A stretch of 64,000 bases of DNA from Mycobacterium gallinarum (GTDB lineage: Bacteria > Actinomycetota > Actinomycetes > Mycobacteriales > Mycobacteriaceae): contig NZ_AP022601.1 in assembly GCF_010726765.1 (NCBI RefSeq), forward strand, positions 372,001 to 436,000. Reading direction: 5' to 3'. The translations under genes and the position numbers were made by a program. The number at the start of each line of letters is the position of its first letter. Position 1 is the first letter of the stretch. Positions 31,564 through 39,922 of the stretch are shown one piece after another. The notes beneath the pieces were generated by a model. The model was not told the origin of the DNA and ran no database searches. It saw nothing but the letters and a program-made list of their open reading frames with translations.

Positions 31564-32518
31564 GCTCGCCATGCGCCAGCGGGGCGACCGCGCGGTGTTC
31601 GGGGTCGTCTTCCTCATGTTGTTCGCGTTCTCCTACAGCGAGCAGGTCGTGTCGGGGCTGTTTCCCGTCGTCGGCGGTGGTGGGCAGACGGGGTGGCGGG
31701 TCGCGGTGATCGCCGTCGATGCCGCGGTGTTGGGTTCGGTGGGCCTGATGAAGCGCGTCATCGCCAGAGGCGACGGCGACGGGTCGCGGCTCTGGGGCTG
31801 GTGGTGGACCGGCGTCGTCGTGCTCCTGGGCGTCGACGTGTTTCGCCTTTTCCCGTTGCATTCGATCCAGGTGGACGTGGTGACAGCGACCCTGTACGCC
31901 GTTGCCATGGGCTGGACGACGGTGGCCTCTCTGAACTCCGATCCGCTCACGCTGTTCAGCACGGCACGTCGGGTGGCCATGCCCACGGATTGGCAGCGGG
32001 TCCGCGCGATCGTCCCGTTGGTGCTGGGTACCTACCTCTGCTACCTCGCCGCGAGCGCGTACGTCGACTATTTCAACGTCGACACCATGCGAACACTCGA
32101 TGCCGCGACCGAAGAACTCGTCGCCGAAATGGATGTCTCGCAACAGATGGCGGTGCTGTCTCAGCTGTGCGAGGGCGCGATCAGTCCGGTGTTCTTCCAG
32201 CAGATCGTCGGTGTCCTGCCGGTGCTCTTACTGACCCTCGGTATCGAGTTCAACTACTTCCGCCGGACGCTGACCGAGGCCGGCCCGCGCGCGGCGACCG
32301 CGGCCACGGTGACGGTGTTGGCCGTCGGCCTCGTCGGGTCGCTGTCGACGCTGCCCTGGGACGGCCAAGGGTGCGATGACGTGCTGTCCACCTGGCACGA
32401 GTACGTGGCCTTCCTGTTCGCGGTGCAGGCCATCTTCACCGGCTTGGCCACTCTCGTATGGTTACTCGTCTCCAGTACGCCCGACACCGCAGCCGAAACG
32501 ACACCCGCGTCGCAGTGA
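31556..32518 (+). CDS. multi-pass membrane protein, second of a paralogous pair
   Basis: 320 residues from the GTG at 31556, which has CGGAGG 6 bases upstream and overlaps the previous stop by 8 bases. It has the same eight-helix layout and motifs as its neighbour: RQRGDRAVFGVVFLMLFAFSYSEQ, LNSDPLTLFSTARR, PTDWQRVRAIVPLVLG, LCEGAISPVFFQQ and GQGCDDVLSTWHEY. It arose by tandem duplication, and the overlap suggests coupled translation and perhaps a heterodimer. Function unknown. Confidence 0.82.
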   Translation: MSELAMRQRGDRAVFGVVFLMLFAFSYSEQVVSGLFPVVGGGGQTGWRVAVIAVDAAVLGSVGLMKRVIARGDGDGSRLWGWWWTGVVVLLGVDVFRLFPLHSIQVDVVTATLYAVAMGWTTVASLNSDPLTLFSTARRVAMPTDWQRVRAIVPLVLGTYLCYLAASAYVDYFNVDTMRTLDAATEELVAEMDVSQQMAVLSQLCEGAISPVFFQQIVGVLPVLLLTLGIEFNYFRRTLTEAGPRAATAATVTVLAVGLVGSLSTLPWDGQGCDDVLSTWHEYVAFLFAVQAIFTGLATLVWLLVSSTPDTAAETTPASQ

Positions 32519-32607
32519 TCGCGACGAATGTTTGTCCGCCCCCGCGCCGGGTATTGCGTGTGACTGCGCAGCCCGAAACAAGCTGGCGCAGTGCTGAGGA
32601 GGTGGAC

Positions 32608-32787
32608 GTGGCGAGGCGGAACGACTACACAGGCGACCAATGCGACCGCGGGCACCCGACGTACTTCCGGGTGGTCACCGTCGGGTCCGGCGCGGAGTCA
32701 CGTCGCGGACCGTCATGTTGGTTCGACGACTGCCCGATTCATCGCGCGTGGCAAGAGGCCGCGGGCCAGCGCAACGCCCGCGCGTGA
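32608..32787 (+). CDS. small cysteine-containing protein
   Basis: A 59-residue basic protein starting at GTG 32608 with GAGGAGG 5 bases upstream. It has three cysteines (DQCDRGHPTYF, PSCWFDDCPIH) and two histidines, spaced as in small metal-binding or zinc-ribbon-like proteins. No family is recognised. It follows the membrane pair by 89 bp. Confidence 0.55.
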   Translation: MARRNDYTGDQCDRGHPTYFRVVTVGSGAESRRGPSCWFDDCPIHRAWQEAAGQRNARA

Positions 32788-32794
32788 CCCCGAC

Positions 32795-33787
32795 CTAACG
32801 ACCTGCGTTACTGGCGAGCTCGATGACGTACGAGTTCACGAAGGTGCCCGCAGGCGGATCGCCCTTGTCGCAGCTGCCGTCGGATTCCCCGGGACGCTTG
32901 ATCCACAGGTAGGCGTCGGCGTGCGGACCGGCAGTAGCCGTGGTGGGCGGCACACCGAGAGCCCGGCCGCTGGGGTTGCACCAGTGCAGCGGCGAGTCCG
33001 GAGCCGCTCCGTTTCCGTTGCGCGACGTGTCGATGACGTAATTCTTGCCTCCGGTGAGGGCTGAAATGGCTTCGCCGTAACCGATTTCCTCCTCGGTGGT
33101 GAAGAAGTTCGCGACGTTCAGGCTGAAGCCACGGGCGCGTTCGACACCGGCTTGGCCGAGCCGCGACGCCATCTCTTCCGGGCTGTGCCAACGTAAGTGG
33201 CCCGCGTCGACGTACACGGCCGCGGCCGGATTGCGCGTCAGTGAGTCGACCGCATACCGAATCAAGTCGTAGCGTTCCTGGCGCTGATCGTCCGACAGGC
33301 AGTCGGCCATCGCGAGCGCATCGGGTTCGAGGACGATCGCCGCCCGCGCCCCGCCGATCTGGGCTGCGATCCCGTCGATCCACCCGCGGTACGCATCGCC
33401 CGACGCCATGCCGCCGGCAGCGAAGCTGCCGCAGTCGCGGTGCGGGATTCCGTAAATCGCGAACACCGGGATGGCGCCGGCAGCCGCCGCGTCACCGGTG
33501 TACTTCGCGACCGTCGATGCCGACGAGCCCGGAACGAGCCAGTACGCCTGTGGCGTGTCGGCGACGGCTCTCAGCTGTGGGTTCGGGGGTTCGGCCGCGT
33601 TCGCCGCGCGCATCGCCGCCGAGTTCGGGTTCACGTAGAACGGCGCCCCGACCAATGGGTTCGCGTCGCTGGCCAGCCGCACCGACGGGGTCTGACTGAC
33701 CGGATCAGCGAGAAGACCGATGCCGGCCACGGTGGCAACCACCAGGACGAAGAACCGCGCGGCTGCGTTGGCAGCTGAGGACATCAC
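32795..33787 (-). CDS. celA1: secreted GH6 cellulase-type glycoside hydrolase
   Basis: A 330-residue exported family 6 glycoside hydrolase, acting on beta-1,4-glucan. It has an N-terminal signal or anchor (FFVLVVATVAGIGLLA). Active-site segments: IYGIPHRDCGS, the acid in IVLEPDALAMADCLS, YVDAGHLRW, VIDTSRNGNG, LHWCNPSGRALG and the C-terminal YLWIKRPGESDGSCD. These match CelA1 (Rv0062) as I recall it, though the N-terminus is shorter here. It has no carbohydrate-binding module. In mycobacteria this enzyme has been linked to cellulose in biofilms. Confidence 0.9.
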   Translation of the reverse strand: MMSSAANAAARFFVLVVATVAGIGLLADPVSQTPSVRLASDANPLVGAPFYVNPNSAAMRAANAAEPPNPQLRAVADTPQAYWLVPGSSASTVAKYTGDAAAAGAIPVFAIYGIPHRDCGSFAAGGMASGDAYRGWIDGIAAQIGGARAAIVLEPDALAMADCLSDDQRQERYDLIRYAVDSLTRNPAAAVYVDAGHLRWHSPEEMASRLGQAGVERARGFSLNVANFFTTEEEIGYGEAISALTGGKNYVIDTSRNGNGAAPDSPLHWCNPSGRALGVPPTTATAGPHADAYLWIKRPGESDGSCDKGDPPAGTFVNSYVIELASNAGR

Positions 33788-33796
33788 GCGAGGAAA

Positions 33797-34276
33797 TTAG
33801 CAGACCACGCTCCGGGTCATCGCCTCGTGCATCCCCCGAGCGGCCAGCTGGTCGGCCAGTTCGTTGTCGGCGATACCGGCATGCCCCTTCACCCAGAACC
33901 ACTCGACGCGGTGCCGCGCGCACGCTGTCTGCAGCCGTTGCCAGAGATCGACGTTCTTCACCGGCTGCTTCGCCGCGGTCATCCAGCCGTTCCGCTCCCA
34001 GCCGAGGACCCATTTGGTGATGCCGTTTCGGACGTAGGTGCTGTCGGTGTAGAGGTGCACCACCACGGGTCGGGTGAGTGCCTCCAGCGCCATGATCGGC
34101 GCGGTCAGTTCCATCCGGTTGTTGCTCGTGACGCCGGGCTCACCGCCACACATCTCCCGGACGTGCTGACGGTGGCGCAGCACCGCCCCCCAGCCGCCGG
34201 GGCCCGGGTTGGGCCGGCACCCACCATCGGTGTGGATCACCACGACGTCCTTGATGATTTCGTTCGAGTCGCCCAT
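33797..34276 (-). CDS. rnhA: ribonuclease HI
   Basis: A 159-residue enzyme that cuts RNA in RNA-DNA hybrids. The four metal-binding acids are in place: D in [17 protein letters not shown] in [10 protein letters not shown] in YTDSTYV and D in NELADQLA. The substrate-handle segment [21 protein letters not shown] and the histidine in VKGHAG are also present. Length is normal. It lies one base upstream of the HhH gene stop region, and the two probably share a transcript. Confidence 0.95.
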   Translation of the reverse strand: MGDSNEIIKDVVVIHTDGGCRPNPGPGGWGAVLRHRQHVREMCGGEPGVTSNNRMELTAPIMALEALTRPVVVHLYTDSTYVRNGITKWVLGWERNGWMTAAKQPVKNVDLWQRLQTACARHRVEWFWVKGHAGIADNELADQLAARGMHEAMTRSVVC

Positions 34277-34277
34277 T

Positions 34278-34466
34278 TCAGCTCGCCCGTGCCTGGCGGA
34301 GCAGACGCACAGCCTTCGGTCCGACGCCGTGGAGGGCCAGGAGGCCGTCGAGATCCGCAGGCAGATCCGCCACCGTGCGGTAACCCGCGTCCATCAGGGC
34401 GCCGGTCGCAGGCCGGCCGAGGTTCAGACCGTCGAACACCGGTCCGCGATCCACTGCGTCGACCAT
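34278..34466 (-). CDS. small helix-hairpin-helix DNA-binding protein
   Basis: A 62-residue protein with a helix-hairpin-helix: [44 protein letters not shown]. The GVGPKA hairpin is the typical non-specific DNA contact. It is close in form to the C-terminal HhH units of RNA polymerase alpha or of small mycobacterial HhH proteins. The start at 34466 is GTG or ATG-like by frame. It is directly followed by rnhA. Confidence 0.75.
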   Translation of the reverse strand: MVDAVDRGPVFDGLNLGRPATGALMDAGYRTVADLPADLDGLLALHGVGPKAVRLLRQARAS

Positions 34467-34517
34467 GCGCCGAGGATAGGCACTCGGTGAGGCGATTTCG
34501 CTCCGCGACGCGCGGCG

Positions 34518-35432
34518 TCAGCCTGCCTGGGGAACGACGTAGGTCGGCTGGTAGGGGTTGAGGCCCTGCTTGATGGCCTCGGCCCGCAGGTAGTCCTCGA
34601 CCGACGGGTATCCCTTGACCTCTGCAGCGCGCTTCAGCGCCTCCTGCTCGGCCACCTTCGTCTCGGCCACGGCGGCGGCCAGGTCAGCTTCCGCCTTGGC
34701 CTTCTTCGCGTTGGCCTCGGCCACACCCTGCGCCTGCGTCGCCTGCGCATTCTGGATCGCGGCCTGCTCGCGTTCGATCGCCGCCTTCAATTCGGGGTTG
34801 ACGGGCGTCGGCTTGAGCACCGTCACCTGAAAGTTGGTGAAAAAGTCGACCCCGTTGGTGCGGGCCTTACTGGCGTTGGGCAGCGACTGCAGCAGCGCAT
34901 TGCGGAACTCGGTGCGCGCCTGCTCGTCGTTCCAGATCTGCTGCCACGTGTACTTCTGCGCCACACCGTTGAGCGTGTCCTGCAACGGTTGTCCGATCAC
35001 GTAGTTCAACAGTTCGACCCAGCCGTCGCTGACCGTGCCGTCGTCGTTGAGCCAGCCGTTGTACTTGGTTCCGAAGTCGCGATGGAACTGCTTGAGCTTC
35101 TCGCAATCCGTCGTCAGATCGAACGTCACCACCACAGGAACATTCATGTCCGCGGGCGCCTTGGCGTTGGACACGACGACATAGGGGCCGCGCTCAGAAC
35201 CGGGATCGCCCGTGGCATCCCAGGAGATTTGCCGAGCCGGATACCGGTAGACGTGGTTCGTGATCTCGTTCTGTGAGTTCTCTGGTTCGATGCACCCCTT
35301 CACCACCGGGTCGGTGGGGATCATCCAGTAACCGTCGACGACGACGGCCTGCTCGCCGGCTCCGACGCTGGCGTACGAGCAGCCGGACAGCAGAGCCATG
35401 GAAATCCCAAGGGCCACAGCAGATTTCTTCAC
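34518..35432 (-). CDS. SPFH/band-7 domain lipoprotein
   Basis: 304 residues from the GTG at 35432, with GAAAGGAG upstream. The N-terminus is a lipoprotein signal (KKSAVALGISMALLSGCSY, Cys19). An SPFH-like beta domain follows (GAGEQAVVVDGYWMIPTDPVVKGCIEPE...RYPARQISWDATGD...VPVVVTFDLTTDCEKL). A long alanine/glutamate-rich helix (AIEREQAAIQNAQATQAQG to AKAEADLAAAVAETKVAEQEALKRAAEVKGYP) comes next, as in prohibitin/stomatin proteins. A surface lipoprotein with this domain is unusual, because SPFH proteins are mostly inner-membrane scaffolds. Confidence 0.83.
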   Translation of the reverse strand: MKKSAVALGISMALLSGCSYASVGAGEQAVVVDGYWMIPTDPVVKGCIEPENSQNEITNHVYRYPARQISWDATGDPGSERGPYVVVSNAKAPADMNVPVVVTFDLTTDCEKLKQFHRDFGTKYNGWLNDDGTVSDGWVELLNYVIGQPLQDTLNGVAQKYTWQQIWNDEQARTEFRNALLQSLPNASKARTNGVDFFTNFQVTVLKPTPVNPELKAAIEREQAAIQNAQATQAQGVAEANAKKAKAEADLAAAVAETKVAEQEALKRAAEVKGYPSVEDYLRAEAIKQGLNPYQPTYVVPQAG

Positions 35433-35564
35433 GGTGTTCTCCTTTCGTTCACGGCCGTAGGTGCCGCGCCGGTACGCGCGCTGGCACTGCTGCCTGACAA
35501 GACTCGTCAGAACTGTACTGGCGCGATCACACTGTCTCAGCGTGATCTTCGATATCGTGGCGAC

Positions 35565-35831
35565 ATGAGTAGCCAGCGGGTGCCCGGCGGGGTGGTGCAC
35601 AAGCTGCCCTCCGATCTGCGCCAGGCGCTTATCGCCAACGACACGGCGCTGGCGGCTTGGAAGGACATCACGCCGTTGGCGCGCAACGAGTTCATCTGCT
35701 GGGTCGAGGACGCGAAGCAGGAGAAGACCCGGGACCGCCGCATTCGTCGCACCCAGGAGGAACTCGAAGAGGGGCAGCGCAGACCGTGCTGCTGGCCGGG
35801 GTGCAAGCATCGCGAACGCAACGGCAAGTAG
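35565..35831 (+). CDS. YdeI/OmpD-associated-like small protein
   Basis: An 88-residue protein with the YdeI/OmpD-associated C-terminal pattern: VPGGVVHKLPSDLRQALIANDTALAAWKDITPLARNEFICWVEDAKQEKTRDRRIRRTQEELEEGQRRPCCWPGC. Members of this domain group are found in many bacteria, some linked to peptide or bacteriocin resistance, but the biochemical role is not known. The C-terminal CCWPGCKH could bind a metal. It is divergent from the SPFH lipoprotein gene and converges on the NADH dehydrogenase-like gene. Confidence 0.78.
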   Translation: MSSQRVPGGVVHKLPSDLRQALIANDTALAAWKDITPLARNEFICWVEDAKQEKTRDRRIRRTQEELEEGQRRPCCWPGCKHRERNGK

Positions 35832-35837
35832 CGGACG

Positions 35838-37055
35838 TCAATCGCCGTAGGTGGGAGCCGCTTGCAACGCCGGCGCGGCCGCGGCGAGGAGTGCGGTGCG
35901 GTCGCCGGTGAGCGGGGGGTAGATGCGTTCACCGTTGATCTCCTGCTTGGTCGCCTTGGCTTCCGCGCCGGTGCTGACAACTTTGCGATCCCAGCCTTCG
36001 GTGTACACCGCGCCCGCCGGTCCGAGATCGAGAACGGTTACGTACCAAGGGATTCGAAGCGACAGCATCGGCGCACCGAGCAGATCTCCGATCACGTTGT
36101 AACCTGCGTATCGTCCCATCGGCCGTCCGTGCTGACACGACATCACCGACATGTGGTCGTCGTCCATGCGCGCCGCGGCCACGTCGCCTGCCGCGAACAC
36201 CCCCTCGACACCCCTAACCCTCAGGTAGTCGTCGACCGGAAGCCGCCCCAGCCGATCGCATTCCACCCCGAATTGCGCCGTCAACGGATTGGCGCGCATG
36301 CCCGCGCACCACACGACCGTCGCCGCGGGGACCACCTCCCCGGACGACAGGGTGACACTCCGCTCGTCCACGGCGGTGACGCCGACCCGCGTCAAGGTGT
36401 CGACGTGGTTGGCGGCCAACGCGTCCTCGATCACCGGGCGAGCCGACTCTCCCATATCCGACCCGACATGCGGGTTGTGATCGACGAGGATCACCCGGGG
36501 TGTGGCCTCGGGACCCAGCGCATGCGAGAGCATCCGGGGCAACTCACTGGCGGTCTCGATACCTGTGAGTCCGGCCCCGACGACAACCGCGGTGGCGCTC
36601 GCAGGGTCCGGCGCGCGGTCGGTGAGACCACGGATGTGCGCCTGCAGCCTCATCGCGCCGTCATAGGTGTCGACGTCGTAGCCGAACTCGACCAGGCCGG
36701 GCAGACCGGGCTTGGCGACTCTGCTGCCAAGCGCGAACACGAGGCGGTCATAGCTCAACGTCGTGCCATCTGCGGTACTCACGGTCGCCTCGGCCGGGTC
36801 GATTCCGGTCACCTCGGCGGTGATGTAACCGATGCCGACCGGATCGAGCAAGTCCTGCAACGGGATTCGGCATGCGCTGAGATCGGCCTCGTAGTTGCGG
36901 ACCCGGATGTCGTGAAATGGCTGCGACGTGACGACCGTGATGTCGACCGCTCCCTGCGAAGCGCCGAGCTTGTCGAGTCGTCGCGCCGCTCCGAGGGCGG
37001 CCCACAGCCCGGCGAACCCTGACCCGAGAACGAGAACGCGTGAAGTTCGCGGCAC
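35838..37055 (-). CDS. NAD(P)/FAD oxidoreductase, type II NADH dehydrogenase-like
   Basis: A 405-residue flavoprotein with two dinucleotide folds: the FAD motif VLGSGFAGLWAALGAARR at residues 8-25 and the NAD motif VVGAGLTGIETASELPRM near residue 165. FAAGDVAAARMDDDH near residue 290 is the second FAD motif. This is the pyridine nucleotide-disulphide oxidoreductase fold of Ndh-type enzymes; no redox-active cysteine pair is present. The C-terminus lacks a clear amphipathic membrane helix, so the electron acceptor is uncertain. Confidence 0.83.
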   Translation of the reverse strand: MPRTSRVLVLGSGFAGLWAALGAARRLDKLGASQGAVDITVVTSQPFHDIRVRNYEADLSACRIPLQDLLDPVGIGYITAEVTGIDPAEATVSTADGTTLSYDRLVFALGSRVAKPGLPGLVEFGYDVDTYDGAMRLQAHIRGLTDRAPDPASATAVVVGAGLTGIETASELPRMLSHALGPEATPRVILVDHNPHVGSDMGESARPVIEDALAANHVDTLTRVGVTAVDERSVTLSSGEVVPAATVVWCAGMRANPLTAQFGVECDRLGRLPVDDYLRVRGVEGVFAAGDVAAARMDDDHMSVMSCQHGRPMGRYAGYNVIGDLLGAPMLSLRIPWYVTVLDLGPAGAVYTEGWDRKVVSTGAEAKATKQEINGERIYPPLTGDRTALLAAAAPALQAAPTYGD

Positions 37056-37543
37056 CGCACAATCGTCTAGCCCAAGCGACGACCTGACAAGTGCAGGAGT
37101 TTGCTCGCCGGCCGCGATTCGTGGCCCGTGAAAGGCGCCGACACAATCGCAATCACGAGCGATCTTGAATCGCCGGCCGCACCTCGGCGTATGGACAGCT
37201 GCCTGCCGAAACCGCAGGTGGCCGATTTGCGAAATTTCGTCCGCAACGCCGTTGGCATTCGAGCGTTTTCGTACGTCGTCTGGCGAAGAACCGACCTGTG
37301 ATCTCGACGGCTGTCGATTGCCTGGTCAAACGGAAAAACCGCTGGTTGCGGGGCCGGGTTGCGTGAGCTGTCATTTCGGATTGCACGGCGAGGCTCGACG
37401 ACCGCGACGCCGGGCGGTGTTACAGCGCCCGTACGCAGGCGCGATGCGCCGAGATGGGGCCACTTTCGGGGCGTCAGATTTCTAGTTCACGTAGGCATCT
37501 CTGTGCGACAATGTCCTGCGGAATCAGCATGCGGTTTTGCTGA
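37056..37543. other. intergenic stretch with no supported gene
   Basis: 488 bases between divergent genes. Short frames exist on both strands, but they are Arg-rich, lack ribosome sites and have no recognisable fold. The local base composition is slightly less GC-rich around 37190-37360. I see no tRNA, repeat or clear operator. Confidence 0.55.
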
Positions 37544-38932
37544 ATGGAGGTCATCATCGTCACCACTCATCTGCGCAATGCAGCGGGTGCCTGCGCGCTT
37601 TCGATCGGCCTCCTCGTCTGCAGTAGCGGAGGGGCAATCGCCTTCGCCGATCAGACTGACGCGGGTGGTGCTGCCGCTGGCACCCCCGGTGGCACCACGG
37701 GTGACGGCACGACCACAGCCACCTCCACCGGTCCAACCAGCACTGTCGGCAGTCAGCCCACCGACACCGATGCGGTCGAGGCCAAGGTCACAACTGTCGG
37801 CACGGAAACGACGACCACGAGCGTGACCATCGGGAACGGACCAACCTCGACGATCCAAGCGCAGACGAACACATCCACCAAGACTGAAGAGGATCCGGAC
37901 CTCGTCACCCTCGCTGTGCGCGTTCTCGACGAGGTCGGCATCACGCCGGGCGTAATCTTGCAAACGCCTCTGACGCAAGCGCTTACACCTTCCGGTGTTG
38001 AGCACCGCCCATCGTCGGGATCGGACCCGGCTGCTGAGTCGGCGAAGATGACCGAAGGCAATGAGTACGCGGCCGCAACCACTGGCGCGGAGGAGGAGAA
38101 GACCTTCGCGTTCGGGCTGACGGACCGAGAGCTGGATCCGATCTCCAATGCCGTCGTCGTGCCCTTTACGAACGCGGCTGTCACCCTTGCGCGAGGACTT
38201 GGGCAGGGCATTTTCACGCTCGCACAATTGCCGACGTCCGAGACACCGCTCGCCGACCTCATCGAGGGGGTTTCGCTGATGGTCGGCGGCGTGGTCGGAG
38301 CTGTCGTCGAGGTCGCGAAGGTGCCCGGAAACCTGGTCACGTTGCTTGGGGTTGAGCCTGGCGATGTCCAGCCGCCGCTGATCGGTGCGAGCGGCGCTGT
38401 CGTCCCCACCGTGCATACACCCGTCGACGTCCCGCTCCTCGGGCCCGTTTCGCAGGCGCAGCTCCCGGTCGCAACCGTGGGAGCACCGCTCTTCGGCCCC
38501 GCGATTCGTGCGGCCAACCTGGGAAGCGCTCCTGCGGCCGGCCTGAAGAGCGACCTGACGCTGTCCGGTCTGGCGCCGGCCCCGTCGGGCGTCAGCCCCG
38601 CGACTAAATCGTTCCTCGATCACGTGGTCAGCTCGGTCTTGGTGCCCGCGTCGTTGACGGCGCTCGCCGCCATCGCCGTGCCGGGGATCGGTGGTCTGCT
38701 GATCGTGTGCGCGGCGGGTATCCGCGTCGGCTATCGGCAGGCGAAGGCCGGTCTCGCGTTGCGGGCGTCGGGAATCGCACGGTTCGCAGGCCCGGGTCCG
38801 ATGGGAATCGTGCGGTCGGGCTCGCTGATCGCGCTTCACACGCGGACCGCGCGGCCTGGCGCGGCTGATCCGACACCGGCTGTCCACGCGAAGGCGTCAA
38901 CCGGACCGCGCCTCCTCGAGAGCGTCGCCTAG
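37544..38932 (+). CDS. exported Thr-rich protein with C-terminal hydrophobic region
   Basis: A 462-residue protein with a signal peptide (residues 6-34, ACALSIGLLVCSSGGAIAFA). A low-complexity Thr/Gly/Ser stretch to about residue 120 follows, then a more ordered hydrophobic part (ISNAVVVPFTNAAVTLARGLGQGIFTLAQLP and DLIEGVSLMVGGVVGAVVEVAKVPGNLVTLLG). A C-terminal hydrophobic helix pair (VPASLTALAAIAVPGIGGLLIVCAAGI) ends in a basic cytosolic-like tail. It looks like a mycobacterial cell-envelope protein of a family with no known function. It converges on the nitronate monooxygenase gene with a 36-bp overlap. Confidence 0.72.
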   Translation: MEVIIVTTHLRNAAGACALSIGLLVCSSGGAIAFADQTDAGGAAAGTPGGTTGDGTTTATSTGPTSTVGSQPTDTDAVEAKVTTVGTETTTTSVTIGNGPTSTIQAQTNTSTKTEEDPDLVTLAVRVLDEVGITPGVILQTPLTQALTPSGVEHRPSSGSDPAAESAKMTEGNEYAAATTGAEEEKTFAFGLTDRELDPISNAVVVPFTNAAVTLARGLGQGIFTLAQLPTSETPLADLIEGVSLMVGGVVGAVVEVAKVPGNLVTLLGVEPGDVQPPLIGASGAVVPTVHTPVDVPLLGPVSQAQLPVATVGAPLFGPAIRAANLGSAPAAGLKSDLTLSGLAPAPSGVSPATKSFLDHVVSSVLVPASLTALAAIAVPGIGGLLIVCAAGIRVGYRQAKAGLALRASGIARFAGPGPMGIVRSGSLIALHTRTARPGAADPTPAVHAKASTGPRLLESVA

Positions 38933-39847
38933 CCCGACGCGGGATCGCGCCGCGTCTAACACCTGTTCGATCTCGACCCACGTCTGGCGGACTATGTCGG
39001 CCACCGGAAGAAGATCGGCGATGCGCGAAGACACCTGACCGGTGTTCGCGACGCTGGCTTCCATATCGCCGCCGAAGTAGAGCTCGGTCACCTTGCCGAG
39101 CAGTTTCGCGTTCGGATCATGCTCGGCCACGCGTGCGGCCAGGCCCGTGCGCAGGACACGCATGGTCGGGTTGCCCGGAATGTCGAGCAACACGGTGCCC
39201 GCGTCGTTGGCGGCCACGATCGCATCCTTGAAGTTCATGTGCACCAACGACTCCCGGCTCGCCAGCATCCGCGTGCCCATCTGAACGCCCTCCGCGCCCA
39301 GGACCAATGACGCCGCGGCTGACTGCGAGTCGCACATCCCGCCCGCGGCGATGATCGGCAAATCGACGTGGGCCGCGACCAGGGGGAGCAGCACCATCGT
39401 CGAGGCTCCCAGCGCGGATTTGAACCCGCCGCCCTCGACACCCTCGACGACCAAGGCGTCGACTCCGGCGTCGACCGCCTTGCGTGCCGCTCGCAACGAT
39501 CCGACGACATGCACCACCGCCATGCCGGCGTCGTGCAGTCTCGCGGTGAACAACGCGGGATCACCCGCGGAGGTGAAAACGTGCCGCACACCCGCCGCGC
39601 TCAGCGTTTCGACGATCGAGGGATCGCCCTTCCAGCCCTGTATCATCAGGTTCGCCGCGACGGGTCGGTCTGTCAGCGTGCGCACCCTCATGAGGTCCGC
39701 ACGGCCCTCTGGGGTCAAGGTCTCGATCATCCCGAGCCCGCCGGCCTCTGAGACCGCTGCGGCCAATTCTGCGCGCGCGATGTACGTCATGGGGGCCTGA
39801 ACGACGGGATAGTCGACGCCGAGAAGGGTCTGCACTCGATTGGGCAC
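38897..39847 (-). CDS. nitronate monooxygenase (NPD-like, FMN TIM barrel)
   Basis: A 316-residue enzyme with the nitronate monooxygenase fold: VQAPMTYIARAELAAAVSEAGGLGMIE at the N-terminus, DALVVEGVEGGGF, LPIIAAGGMCDSQSAAASLVLGAEGVQMGTRMLAS (phosphate-binding GG and GT-x-ML). These oxidise nitroalkane anions such as propionate 3-nitronate, using FMN. The active-site histidine of class I enzymes in the G-H-x-G motif is not seen (GVEGGG instead), so the true substrate may differ. It is divergent from the Rieske oxygenase gene. Confidence 0.85.
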   Translation of the reverse strand: MPNRVQTLLGVDYPVVQAPMTYIARAELAAAVSEAGGLGMIETLTPEGRADLMRVRTLTDRPVAANLMIQGWKGDPSIVETLSAAGVRHVFTSAGDPALFTARLHDAGMAVVHVVGSLRAARKAVDAGVDALVVEGVEGGGFKSALGASTMVLLPLVAAHVDLPIIAAGGMCDSQSAAASLVLGAEGVQMGTRMLASRESLVHMNFKDAIVAANDAGTVLLDIPGNPTMRVLRTGLAARVAEHDPNAKLLGKVTELYFGGDMEASVANTGQVSSRIADLLPVADIVRQTWVEIEQVLDAARSRVGLGDALEEARSG

Positions 39848-39922
39848 GGATCATTAAACCGCGCTGAGCGGGCAGGCAGCCGGCTGTCGCCTTTTTACAT
39901 TGAGTGCTTTATGATTTTTCGC

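Noticed and set aside
37056..37543. Short frames in the intergenic stretch.
   Set aside because: No ribosome sites, Arg-rich composition and no fold; no support for a gene.
37487..38887. A 466-residue minus-strand frame.
   Set aside because: It is Arg/Gly/Asp-rich and antisense to the Thr-rich exported protein, which has a signal peptide.
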